Positions 38,236 to 49,768 of a DNA stretch of 64,000 bases are shown here, in pieces; the stretch's first letter is position 1; each line of letters opens with the position of its first letter. The DNA lies in assembly GCA_023525715.1 (NCBI GenBank), contig CM042017.1, positions 77,142,666 through 77,206,665 on the forward strand. Direction: 5' to 3'. A program made the position numbers and the translations under genes. This stretch comes from Cichorium intybus (taxonomy: Eukaryota; Streptophyta; Magnoliopsida; Asterales; Asteraceae). The notes under the pieces were generated by a model. That model saw only the letters and a list, made by a program, of their open reading frames with translations. It made no database searches and was not told where the DNA came from.

Positions 38236-39332
38236 TGACACGCCTAGCTCGTCGTGCGGTCAAAAATAAAGAAAACCTAACACACACTAGTACAGTGGTA
38301 GTCAGGGTCGATCCGCAGGAGCTTCGTGGTTAGACTAAATGACAGATTACCAACTAGTAGTGTCACGCTACAGTCGGAGGATCTAGTTTCTAAATGCTCA
38401 ATTACCCAAAAGTAATAACCAAAAAAAGTCCAACCAAGCATAAGCTAAGCTCAACTCAACCTAACCTAGTCACTTTCTGAAATCAGAAGTGCATCTCCGA
38501 ATCAGAAGCAAACAAAGGCATCCAAACCAACAAGGCATAACCTAACTAATAACTAAGGTTCTGAATGAACAGCTACTAGCTAAAGTTTAATACCTAAACT
38601 AACCTAGTTGGCTACTGATTTCAGCAAAGAAAATAGTCCCAAACAAGGTCAAAATAACATTCAAACACAATTCAAACAATCCAAACATAAACAACCATCC
38701 AAAATACCGAAATACTAAGATTAATTGTAACCAAATGCTTTCATTAACCAAAACTGAATTCCAAACATTCAAACAGTATCCAATGTTGCTAAAACAGAAA
38801 CCTAAAGTGCTCAAAGTCAGTGGTTCTCACTCCCAAAGACTTTAGCTACAAATACTACTTGCTACTAAAAGGAAATTAAATTCAAAAACATAAAATACCA
38901 ATTGAGAAGTTGCTGAAATGAAATCTTGGAGTCAAAGAGCTTCAAGGTCGATTTTACACCCGGTCTTTGCTAGGGTTTTCGGCTGAAATTGCATCTATTT
39001 ATATTTGAAAATTTCCCGCAGCCGCGCCGCGCAGATGAAGAATCCGCGCGCGAGTACTAATCTTTTCTCGTTTCTTCGACATTTGAATGTGTTACACCGC
39101 CTTAAGCCCGTGTCGCGCGTATCATAGATCCGCGGCGCGCGTACGTGTTTCCTTGATTTTTTCATTTTTTCCAAACTTCTTTCTTTTGCACGCTTTTAGT
39201 CCCTGTTCCCATTCTTTTTCTCCAAACAAGTCCTGGCACGAAAACTGAGAATACCAAGATATATCTGATATAATTTTATCAAGAACAGGGCTCAACAACG
39301 CCTAAAATGCTTGATATCACTAGGCGTTGTCA
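38236..39332 (-). repeat. 3' LTR of E
   Basis: TGACACGCC to GGCGTTGTCA. Minus-sense TATAAATAGATGC at 38992-39004 and two CG-rich box pairs (39021-39055 and 39107-39143). The differences from the other LTR include several C/T or G/A changes inside the CG boxes, as expected from cytosine methylation decay. Confidence 0.92.
39021..39143. other. Two CG-rich box pairs in LTR E
   Basis: GCCGCGCCGCGC, 11 bp, CCGCGCGCGAGT; then CCCGTGTCGCGCGT, 9 bp, CCGCGGCGCGCGTA. The same pairs sit at 46361-46395 and 46447-46483 in the other LTR. Confidence 0.75.
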
Positions 39333-40351
39333 AACACCCTACACTTGTGCCTTGCTTGTCCCCAAGCAAGAGAGTTTTTAACAAATTATAATAAGGAATC
39401 AAATAATTTTTTACTGTGTTCAGTTTCAAAGTTTATTGCTCTTTGAGTTAGAGTGGAATAGTTCGCGAAAACATAATTGAATTGTTCTCTGGAATTCATG
39501 ACTTTCTAAAGAACCCTTGATTACAAATTTTCTGTCCACAATGAAGTGTACGTACTCATTCAGATTCTAAAGGCCATTAAGGAATTGTCCATGACTTTCG
39601 ATGTTGTCCGTGTAGCGAGCTTTCAGAAATACCATCCCAGACCAGACGATCTTAGGTGGTAAGGTGCATAAGTCCCACCCATTTTAGACTTACCGGCTCG
39701 AACAACAAAGGCCACAGATTGACTTTTCCTTCCTAAACTCCAATCCTAAAACAGCTCAATCTTCTAAACTCGTAAAACTCAACTTATTTGACTAACTAAT
39801 AGCATGATCACAAATAAACAGTATTTCTTGAAAATACCAGTGCTATCACAATCACAAACCATTCAATTCAAAATTGCAATTTATTAAAAAATTTTGAAAA
39901 ATATTGCTAAAAATTGAAAAATTGATCATTTCTGCAAAAATTTCAAAAAAATTTCTCTTTCGACCGTCCACACCCCACACTTAAAACCGTACAGCGTCCC
40001 CGTTGTACAAAAATTATTTCAAAACAAGGGAGAAAGAGTTACCCCTTTTGGACGATAGACTGCTTGGTGCTCAATATCACAGGTATAATTGCGAACAAAC
40101 GGATCCTTGATTTCGTATTCCGGAGTTGTAGCGCAACAGTGAACACGCCGGTGGTCGAGACAAGTGGAGGGGGCACGGTGACCCCACACTTGTCTGAGAC
40201 AACTCCTTCCCATTTGATATATCATGCATAACTCAACAAACAAATTAAAAACAAACATAACAAAATAAAATATGAACATATACAAATAGAGGTGTCATAA
40301 GTTTTGTACATATATCCCAAAAAATATAAAAAGAAAGAAAGAAAAAGTACA
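39333..40351 (-). other. 3' untranslated region of E with two hairpin-polypurine modules
   Basis: Minus sense: GTACAACG-GGGA-CGCTGTAC (39989-40008, one mismatch) then TTTTAAGTGTGGGGTGTGG; about 640 bp later CTTGCTTG-GGGA-CAAGCAAG (39351-39370, perfect 8 bp stem) then AAGTGTAGGGTGTT abutting the LTR. The same two modules occur in element A. No coding in between. Confidence 0.75.
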
Positions 40352-41661
40352 TCAATCACTACCAGGTGGCCTGGAGGGTCCAGCCTCGTGATCGTGGGCC
40401 CTAGCTGGGAATGGTCGGGGGCGCTGACCCTGCGCTGATGCAATCTGTAGAAGTACCTCCCCGATCCACTCGAGCTGGTCCTCGATCGTTGTGACTCTAG
40501 CCTCCAATCGGTGCATGGTCGCTGGGTTCTCCTGCGGCTGTGGCTCTGCCGGGGCTGTTGGTGCTGGCTCCGGTCTCCAGCGTCTCCTGCCTGGCTGGGC
40601 AAATGCGGGCTAGGGTGCCTGGGGAGGCTCTGTAGGTGCTCGAATGAACTGCCCCGGGCGCTGCTGCACAATGAGCCGCATCCTCTCCAAAGTGCGTGCT
40701 GTCGTGCGAGATGGAGGCAGCACGGTCAAAGAAGCTGCCACGGAGGCAGTAAGGATCCCATAGGAACGGGCCAGGCGGGTAATGAAATACCCCCGGGCTA
40801 ATGGACTGCTAGTGGAGGCTCCCGTCGAGTGAGTGGAGAGGGTAACTGCGAGGGCAAAAGGGAGATGGAGAAATCGGGACGGATCGAGGAGAGCCCAAAA
40901 GGATGTCATGTCCTCCCCGGACACCTTCTCGCCCCCCTCCTGCTGCATGATGGAGGTGGAGACGATACGGTGCATGAGGCGGTGAAGTGGGTCACGGAGG
41001 TGGCTCTCCCTCGAGGTCCCTGCCTCGTACATAACGTTGGACAGTGGTGTCCAAATCTCCATGTTGTCGGACCTTTCCGGATGCCCCTGGATGCACGCCC
41101 CGAAGAACTGCGTGAAATGGCGATGCTGGAGGTCTGCTGTAGTGTATAGCCCAACTCTCCTCCCAAACTCCTCTGTGCACCTCCCAGTCCAAATCGGATG
41201 ATCCTGGATCGTGGGTCCGATGCTCGAGGAGCGAAATGGATCGTGGAGAGAAACTCCAACAGTAGCTCGGTGTAGACCACGTCCTCGTCCGTGGCCATGA
41301 TCCTATCCCAGCCACGGCAAGTAAATGAAGCATCCTCGTGAGTCCAGGTGCGATGTAAGAATGGCTCGATCGCACCCCATAGTCCCGCATCCCTCAGTAT
41401 ATCCCTGTCAATGACCGTCGCCTCGAGAACCCGGTGACCAGTCAACGCGTCCCTCCGCGAAATGTACTCCGTTGAGCTAGCCAGTCCCTCGGGGAACTGG
41501 AGGAAAGCGTGCTCTAATCTGAACATCATTTGCAAAAAGATACATAGCCACAAAAGAATTTTTTTTTGCAAAATTAGTCCTCTTCTTCCCTGCCGCACCG
41601 CGGCGCGGCCCAAGAGCAAGGCACGTCGCGGCGAGCGGCTGTTTGCAAAACCCCGAATCAA
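40352..41661 (-). pseudogene. Athila ORF1-type protein of E, frameshifted
   Basis: Minus strand: FLQFPEGLASS, then IEPFLHRTWTHEDASFTCRGWDRIMATDEDVVYTELLLEFLST and RIIRFGLGG in the first frame. A shift near 41180 leads to SNVMYEAGTSRESH, DPSRFLHLPFALAV and FITRLARSYGIL, and another stop at about 40610 precedes a helical tail (MHRLEARVTTIEDQLEWIG). The upstream Arg-rich region has no clear start. Placed where Athila elements carry their extra 3' ORF; function unknown. Confidence 0.7.
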
Positions 41662-42287
41662 ACTCGCAATTTAACCTGCTAAAACCCGATCTAATTATAC
41701 CACAAGGTAGCCTAAGTGCCGACTAACTCATGTAGTGTCTCTATTTGGTAAAACAAACACCCTATGAGTTAGCATTGGCGATCCTACGTTTTGAACTATT
41801 TGGGCAAATCACTAAAATTAACCACCTAATTACTAGTTTTAACAACTAATAGATAGTTAGAATAGCGTACCTTGGTAGTAGAAACAAAATGAGCAAGAAA
41901 AAGTACGAGAGAAATTTGTCGATCAGAGCTCCGAGTCGTGTGGGGTTGGGTTGAGTCGCGGCTTACCTTAATATAGCGAGAAAATCGACTGATCAATTCC
42001 CGCATCGCGCATTTACGCTTTGCGCGTCGCGCGTGTCACCAAATCAACCCCTGCGCATCGGGTTGGTTTACGACCCCGCGTCGCGTAATTCAAAAACCCG
42101 CGACGCGGTCTTTAAAAATTTCAAAACTTCTCACACGACCCCACACTTATTTTAGACCACTAATACCTGCAAAAAGATTGATGTATTTTCATACTTAATT
42201 CAAAGAAATATAGATCCTAACTTATGACACGATGGGTTGCCTCCCAACAAGCGCTAAGTTTAACATCTTCAGCCAGACGTACTATTC
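41662..42287 (-). other. Spacer between ORF1 and protease in E, with CG-box pairs
   Basis: Here autonomous Athila elements would have reverse transcriptase to integrase. It holds CG-rich pairs near 42003-42038 and 42073-42108 (CCCCGCGTCGCGT, about 10 bp, CCCGCGACGCGG), and the minus-strand motif TTGGGAGGCAACCCAT (42231-42246), present as GTGGGAGGCAACCCAT in A near 25608-25623. I recall the GGGAGGCAACCC motif from the post-integrase region of Athila-type elements. Confidence 0.6.
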
Positions 42288-45200
42288 CTATGCCGAATCT
42301 TCTTCTTCTTGAACCCTTGATGACATCTGCTTGATTCCTGGCATGAAGTTGTTGGCCATCATTGACATGAGAGATGTGAGTTGAGTCATTCGATCGCTCA
42401 CACCGCTAATCCACTGTTGCTGAGATTCCAGGAGCTTAAAAACTTTTGCCTCTCGTTCTCTTGATTCCTTTTCATACTGCTAGTGTCTTGCTTCCATCAT
42501 TTCTATCATGTCCAGCAGCTGCTCCTTTTCGATAGTGGATAACGGGTGGTCCTTGGTTTCTTTTAAAATTTCTTCTTTTCCTCCTTCTCCCGTACGTGTC
42601 CAAATGTTTTCCTTACTATTGATCCCAGGCTCCATTAATATCCTTCCGTCCACTTGTTTGCCATTTTCTTCTGAAGGTAATGATACAGGATTTCCAAACA
42701 TGTTCAATCTTCTTTTCCTTGTCCCAAAGAAAATGTCCATGTCTCCTGTCTTGCAATCAATCACCGAACCAGCAGTAGCTAAGAATGGGCGTCCTAAGAT
42801 CAGTGCAGGTGCATCGTCCAGACTTTCATATTCCATAACCAGAAAATCCACGGGATAGAAAAAGTCTCCAACTTTGACTATGACATTCGTCAGTCTTCCC
42901 CGAGATACCTTTGTTGATTGATCAGCCAGCTGTAATACAACTTCTGCTGGCTCTATTTCTTCATTTTTGTACTTATCGTACAGGTATCCTGGCAGGATAT
43001 TGACACTTGCTCCCAAATCTAACAAGGTGTTCCGAATGACCACATCTCCTACAGTACTAGTGATCAATGGTGATCCAGGGTCCTTTTCCTTTTTGGGCAG
43101 TGTTCCCAATAACGCCTCACTTGCTTTCACAGTCAACCTCACAGTTTTTGGTGTGGGTGCTTTACTCTTCCCGTTTTGTTCACACATTTCTTGCAGAATT
43201 CTGGTATATTCAGGGGAATCCTTAAGCTCATCCCACAGGGGCTGGTTCATTAAAGGCCCCATTGATTTAGGTGCTTCCTGCTTCTTCTTCCCTTTCCTAT
43301 TCTTCTTTTTCTGCTTGATTCCTGCTATCGTCGATTGCTCCTCCTCTTTGTCTATTTCTGGTTGAGTTTCCTTCTCAACAGGAATTCCTTCTTCCTTACC
43401 TTCCTCACTTCCTAGAACTTTCTCTTCTTCTCCTAGTTTCACTTCACTTCCTACTTCAAACAAGTCTTCCAAAGCGACTTTCCGCCATCCAGATTCGACA
43501 GTGTTAACTTGCTCTTTTCCTGGTCGCTGATTATGAGTAGGGTTGACCTCTGTAGCACTTGGCAATTTTCCACTGTCTCTCTTTTGCTGATCCGCAGCCA
43601 TTTGTCCAATTTGTCGTTCCATGTTTGCAATGGCTTTTGCATTTGCTTGAGATTGTTGTTGCGTAGCAGTGACCATATCGTACATCTTAGCAAACATTTC
43701 TTCTTGAGTTCCCAGGGCGTTGTTGGTAACATTATTGGGCCCCCTGTTGTTTTTATTGCTACTATTTCCATTTGTATTTCCATTGTGGTTGTTGTTATTT
43801 GCAGGCTGATGTGTTCTAGGCTGAATGGTCGATTGACTCTAGTAATTGTTTTGCCTTAAATTCTGCTGCTGTCCTTGGTTATATGGCCTGTAGGGTCGTC
43901 CATTATTATGCTGGCCTTGACCCTGGCCATAAACTTGATTCGCCTCTTGAGTCTTAGGTCCTCCTTGACCTCCTTCCAATGGATTCTGCGGTCCATTATG
44001 CAGTGTTGACATGAGCCTGTCAAACTTCTGCGGTCCTCCTTGACCTCCTTGCAATGGATTCTGCGGTCCATTATGCGGTCCATTATGCAGTGTTGACATG
44101 AGCGTCGGTTCCCACTGCTGCTGCCGTACCTACAGTCTTCCTGGTAGAAAAGTTTGCCTTGGAACCATTGCTCAATTGTTCCAAGAACTGCCAAGCTTCC
44201 TCTGGGTCCTGCCACATAAATGTCCCACTTGATGAGGCATTTATCATGGCCTGATGCGTCTTACTGACTCCTTCGAAGAATAACTTAACTAACTGCCACC
44301 TGGGAATTTCGTGATACGGGCAGGATCGTAACAACTCCTTCAACCTATCAAAGGCTTCGTGAAAAGCCTCTCCTGGCTTTTGCTGGAAGTCCTGAATGAC
44401 CCTTCTGATTTCAGTTGTCTTACTTGCTGGATAAAATTCCTGAAGGAACTTTGCCTTAAGCTGATCCCATGTGGTAATGCTGTTCGATGGCAAAGATGTA
44501 AACCAATATTTGGCCTTATCCTTAAGAGTGAATGGAAACAGTCTAAGCCGGAAAATGTTTCTATTGGTGTTCCTAGGGTTATTAGCATTAGCAATCGCTA
44601 AAAACTCATATAGATGATTATAAGGATCATCTTGCTTATACCCTCTAAACTCTGGCAATACTCCTAATAACTGAGGTCTTATTTCTACTTGAGAATCAAT
44701 GTTATCAGGAATATAAATTGGCGATGAATCATCATATTCCCGCGGTTGGAAATGTGATGCAACCGATTGCCGTCTCGGTTGTGCGAAATGTAAAGGTTGA
44801 GTGGGATTACCATAAAGATGATCGTTATAGTCCCGCTGACGTTGTGGTTGTTGATAATGTGGTGCTCTTCTAGGAGGTCCCCGACCTCGGTTCCACTGTG
44901 GTTGTGGTGCTGGTGGCACCCATCCCTCGTCTTCCTCGTCATATCCCTCCTCTGTCTCTGGATAATGGTATTGTAGCTGAGGAGGTTGTTGATAGTGTAT
45001 CGGTTGTGTAGGTTGGAATGTAGGTTGAGGTTTAAAAAGAACGTGTTGTGGTTGAGAGGTTGGTGTCTGCTGTCTAGAAACTGGGGTGCCATCACGGGTC
45101 GGCTCTCCCCAAGACATTGCAGAGGTAAATGGATTGGTAGATTGTGGTTGTGAAGCGGGTGTAAATGGTGGGACAGATGGTGGAGTGCATGATGGTATGG

Positions 45201-45447
45201 GTACAGGGGCTGAAACTGCACCACCAGAAGCACTCGAGCTCCCGAACTGAAACTCTGACAGTGGGGGAATAGAAAACACCCCCGTTGCCTCACCTGATGG
45301 TTCCTGGGCAACACTTACTAGACTACTACTAACCTGACTAAAACTCATGATATTTAAACGCATACGGGGACGGATTTTGTGCGCAGTACGCTCAATCTCA
45401 GAATCAAAATGCAATGGGGATAATTGCTTACCCCTGCGGGTACGCAT
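42288..45447 (-). pseudogene. Gag-protease with helical tail of E
   Basis: Start MRTRRGKQLSPLHF at 45447. Pro/Gln-rich N-region, capsid-type gag (DPYNHLYEFLAIANANN, KDKAKYWFTSLPSNS, FLQEFYPASKTTEIRR), a frameshift near 44090 at a 75 bp tandem repeat (43957 and 44032), Asn/Gln-rich linker, TAG near 43839, then MFAKMYDM, Lys-rich region, protease LLDLGASVNILPGYL and ALILGRPFLAT. After a TAG (42480) the tail continues as REAKVFKLLES, QQWISGVSDRMTQLTSLM and closes at 42288. DLGAS is the Athila-type protease site. The frame ends with the tail and no reverse transcriptase follows. Confidence 0.85.
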
Positions 45448-45555
45448 GCACTAGTGCAACACGCCCACAAAAATCAAAAACAAAACTAACCAAATGAAAT
45501 TTTCAAAAAAAACAAGAAACAAGTTCCTACTACTCACCAAATCTAAGCTCACAGC

Positions 45556-45573
45556 TCCCCGGCAACGGCGCCA
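45556..45573 (-). other. Primer-binding site of E, tRNA-Asp type
   Basis: Minus strand TGGCGCCGTTGCCGGGGA, 5 bp after the LTR end; the 18 nt complement of tRNA-Asp used by Athila elements. Confidence 0.88.
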
Positions 45574-45578
45574 AAATT

Positions 45579-46673
45579 TGACACGCCTAGGTCGTCGTGC
45601 GGTCAAAATAAAGAAAACCTAACACACACTAGTACAGTGGTAGACAGGGTCGATCCGCAGGAGCTTCGTGGTTAGACTAAATGACAGATTACCAACTAGT
45701 AGTGTCACGCTACAGTCGGAGGATCTAGTTTCTAAATGCTCAATTACCCAAAAGTAATAACCAAACAAAGTCCAGCCAAGCATAAGCTGCTCAACTCAAC
45801 CTAACCTAGTCACTTTCTGAAATCAGAAGTGCATATCTGAATCAGAAGCAAACAAAGGCATCCAAACCAACAAGGCATAACCTAACTAATAACTAAGGTT
45901 CTGAATGAACAGCTACTAGCTAAAGTTTAATACCTAAACTAACCTAGTTGGCTATTGATTTCAGCAAAGAAAATAGTCCCAAACAAGGTCAAAATAACAT
46001 TCAAACACAATTCAAACAATCCAAACATAAACAACCATCCAAAATACCGAAATACTAAGATTAATTGTAACCGAATGCTTTCATTAACCAAAACTGAATT
46101 CCAAACATTCAAACAGTATCCAATGTTGCTAAAACAGAAACCTAAAGTGCTCAAAGTCAGTGGTTGTCACTCCCAAAGACTTTAGCTACAAATACTACTT
46201 GCTACTAAAAGGAAATTAAATTCAAAAACATAAAATACCAATTGAGAAGTTGCTGAAACGAAATCTTGGAGTCAAAGAGCTTCAAGGTCGATTTTACACC
46301 CAGTCTTTGCTAGGGTTTTCGGCTGAAATTGCATCTATTTATATTTGAAAATTTCCCGCAGCCGCGCCGCGCAGATGAAGAATCCGCGCGCGCGTACTAA
46401 TCTTTTCCCGTTTCTTCGACATTTGAATGTGTTACACCGCCTTAAGCCCGCGTCGCGCATATCATAGATCCGTGGCGCGCGTACGTGTTTCCTTTATTTT
46501 TTCATTCTTTTCCAAACTTCTCTCTTTTGCATGCTTTTAGTCCATGTTCCCATTCTTTTTCTCCAAACAAGTCCTGGCACGAAAAGTGAGAATACCAAGA
46601 TATATCTGATATAATTTTATCAAGAACAGGGCTCAACAACGCCTAAAATGCTTGATATCACTAGGCGTTGTCA
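45579..46673 (-). repeat. 5' LTR of E
   Basis: 1095 bp; about 23 substitutions against 38236-39332 by eye. TATA in minus sense at 46332-46344. TSD GGGAT follows at 46674-46678. Confidence 0.92.
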
Positions 46674-46678
46674 GGGAT

Positions 46679-49113
46679 TACTTCTTCCTCTTCTTCAAAG
46701 GTTCTCAGCCCAAATTTGATCCCTAGTAAACACTTTCTTTTGTCCTTTTAGTATTTTCTTCTTTAGTTGTTTATGGTTCTTTAATCAACCTGTGGAGGTT
46801 TCTATTTTAAATTCGTTATGAGGAATTTACATAGTCTCTTCCTCCTGAATATTTCTTTCAATTTCACGTAAGGTGTTTCATATTTCTACTTCATTTCCTC
46901 AAGAATTCATTCATCTCATGTTTTCATTACATATCTTTTTAGTTCATTTTATTCATAAAGGAATCTTTGAGAAAAGCTTAACTTACAAAGTAATTTTATA
47001 CTTTCATATTCTTATCAAAAATAGCAGCTTACTTTGTAATTCTTCTCATATGTTTACCAAAACTTCATAAAATTATATTAATCATATTCTTTACTTATAA
47101 AACTTTTTCCCAAAGACCATTTGGTAAAATTTTGTATTTATATAAATTTATAAATACACAATATCTTTCTTTTAAAACAATGTTTCGTCATTTGATGGTA
47201 TTTTACTTAAGCATAACTTCATTACTTATTCATTCTCACCTTTCTCTTTTCTTATTTCTTTGCTCATGCGTTATTGCATAGATAGTTTACTTTTATTCTT
47301 TCTTTATCTCTACTAACAGCTCCCGACTTATTACCGTTTTTAAGAATTACATCCTCTTCCTTTCGTTTCACTTCACATCCTTACTTTTCTGTTTGGGACA
47401 GAATCTGTCGAATCAGCATATCTTTCACGAGAATCTACATATCTCGTTCTGAAAGTGTTGAAACGACGTACCGCTTTTTATTTTAACACTTAGACATTAT
47501 TAGTTTTCTTTCTATGTATAATACACAATATCTGACCTTATAAACTTGTACAGTTTTACTATTGAAGTTGATCCATTATTTTAGTCAACTTCCTTCCTTT
47601 CTACTCTTGTCATTTATATGACTAATTATATACTTCTTTTTACTTCCCATTAGCTTATATACGTTCGCAATCCCTTACTATTTGTTCCACTTTGTAATCT
47701 ACATGTATTATTTTCTTTAAATACATATCTGGTATCATTCCATACTTGTATTACTGCCACATCATAACCATTGTTAATGACTCCATATTACCTCCTTTTT
47801 AAATTCATAATTTATGAAATTTCACTTTCACATACTTCTTACTTATTTCTTATACATTATATGTATTACTTTCATTACTACATGTGTTGTATCATTCTTC
47901 ACTTGTAATACTTTCACAATTTGACATATTAGCAATCTTGATACTTCTTTCATCCTCATTTGTTATTTATGAGGTCTCAGTCTCACTTACTCTTTATACT
48001 TACTAATATAATCACGTCTTTTTCGTTCCCCAATTTTCTTACAATACTTTTATAAGTATACTTTCCATTCTTTTTGGGTACCTCATGTAACACTCTCATA
48101 TTAATACTTTATATTTTAATACTTTCTTGAAATTTTTATTTCTCACACTAGTGCTTAGTTTAGCACTTTGTCTCCCACTTATTCTTTCTCTACCGGTCTT
48201 TTAATTGCTTACCATGATTGATTCAATTTCTCAAGCGACTTATAAATTCTCATACTTATTTCACTTTTCATGATATTACCATCTTGTGGTGTAATTAGGT
48301 TTCACAATCATATATGTTAACTTCTTGATTACAAATATAAATTTTCAAATTGTTGTCCCACCTTAGAATTTTATAAATAAATTTTATCTCTTAATTACTG
48401 CTTAGCATCCCGACTTTACCATGTGGATTCTTTGGTGTTTCCAGTCCATTCCATCTAGTATTTCATAATTCCAGACTCAATTTCAATATATATTTTTACA
48501 CTTATTCTCAGTTTGACTCTTATAAAAGTCAAAGTTGTTAATGATTTATTTACCAACTTTGTATACACTTGATTCTCTTTTGGTTTAAGAATTCAAACTA
48601 AACATTTTAGTCATTTCTGTTCCATGATAATTTCTTGACACAACCCTCAATCTCCATTATCACTCGTTACTCTTTTACTTGTTGTAACTAATGCCAACAA
48701 AATACTTTTTTTTAACTTTCTTTTAACCCCATATTTTATGGAAAACTTACTTCGTATGTATCTTTAAGTGATACACAACTGCCATTTATTTTCTCATCAT
48801 CTTTCATTCTTTTGTCTTTCGGGACAATATGTCCAATACATTATCTTACTCTTTTGCTTCGTACTTTATAGTATTCTAATTAGAATATCTATTTCATAAC
48901 CACCTTTATACTTTTATACATTATATTTATATATATATATCCCAAAACTTACTCATGCTTTTATATTTATAAGCACGTATAAACATATATACACTTCTTT
49001 GTATTTCATGGTTACTAGCCATGTACTAACCATTTCTCACAATCTTTGGAGACTTTTACCCACCATTCTCATTCGGAAGTAGTAACTTCCTGTCTATTTA
49101 TTATAGTTCTTAT
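46679..49113 (-). other. Non-coding interior of D, left block
   Basis: Pyrimidine-rich on plus (A/G-rich in element sense). Repeated words ACTTCTTAC, TACTTTCATTAC and similar; no frame above about 65 codons and no retroelement motif. F is inserted at its right end after CTTAT (49109-49113). Confidence 0.75.
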
Positions 49114-49756
49114 TGTAGGAATACGATAACATAAAAACAACGCAGCGGAAACAGAAATCAAAATCGTATTCAACCAGGATCACAGAATCATGCACACTTT
49201 TGTAACTGTAAAAACAAGAGGGTTCAAGAAATACCTTTTAGATCTCAGATCTGATCTTGTTAGGATGACGAGAGCCCAAAGTAGAACTCCTCTAATGTAA
49301 TCGCACCCAAGACAACGATCCAGCACCCGTTGATGTAGTATATACCTTTGCTTGAAGTTTTAGCACGTAATACTTAGGGTTTTGAAAGAAATCGGCCGTA
49401 TACCGAGGGGTGGGAGGAGGGTGACGAAAATTAGGGTTTTGGCAGCTTCTACAACTTAGATCTAGGGTTGTATTTATAGTGCTCCTCATCCTTATCCCCT
49501 CCCTTGTGGATATTTCACTTTAGTCCCTTATCCTTATTAAGTTTCTAATTAATATACCTTTACTTTGGTATATTAATAAACTTAACCATTAAGTTTCTAA
49601 TTAATATATCTTTACTTTGATATATTAATAAACTTAACCCCTCAAGTTTATTTTCGATCTCTTTTAGCTAAATCGTCTCTTGCGTGTAACCCAAAAGGAC
49701 CCTACTATTTATAGTAATATTACCAACTTGTTATAACGATGGGCATATAACCAACA
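49114..49756 (-). repeat. 3' LTR of F
   Basis: TGTAGGAATACG to ATAACCAACA. Minus-sense TATAAATA at 49471-49478. Two tandem hairpin units (49548-49577 and 49600-49629), each a perfect 11 bp stem around the loop TTTACTTT. Confidence 0.93.
49548..49629 (-). promoter_or_regulatory. Twin U3 hairpins of F with compensatory change
   Basis: ATTAATATACC/GGTATATTAAT and, 52 bp on, ATTAATATATC/GATATATTAAT: a C:G pair in one unit is T:A in the other, and pairing is kept. Element I has the same hairpin as ATTAATATATT/AATATATTAAT. Repeated in the other LTR at 56162-56243. Confidence 0.75.
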
Positions 49757-49768
49757 GTCTCCCACTTG
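49757..49768 (-). other. Polypurine tract of F
   Basis: Minus strand AAGTGGGAGAC before the LTR start TGTTGG, identical to that of element I. Confidence 0.85.

Larger units (their letters stand above)
38236..46673 (-). mobile_element. Athila-like element without RT and integrase (element E)
   Basis: Complete 8438 bp insertion in D: LTRs of 1097 and 1095 bp (about 2% different by eye), TSD GGGAT at 38231-38235 and 46674-46678, tRNA-Asp type primer-binding site, gag-protease-tail frame, ORF1-type gene and polypurine tract. Reverse transcriptase, RNase H and integrase are absent. Element A has the same gene set, so this is a family trait rather than damage to one copy. Confidence 0.9.

Noticed and set aside
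40222..40420. Hydrophobic tail (FLSFFLYFLGYMYK) considered as an envelope membrane segment
   Set aside because: It is in a shifted frame after the real ORF1 stop and translates AT-rich untranslated sequence; no matching segment in A.
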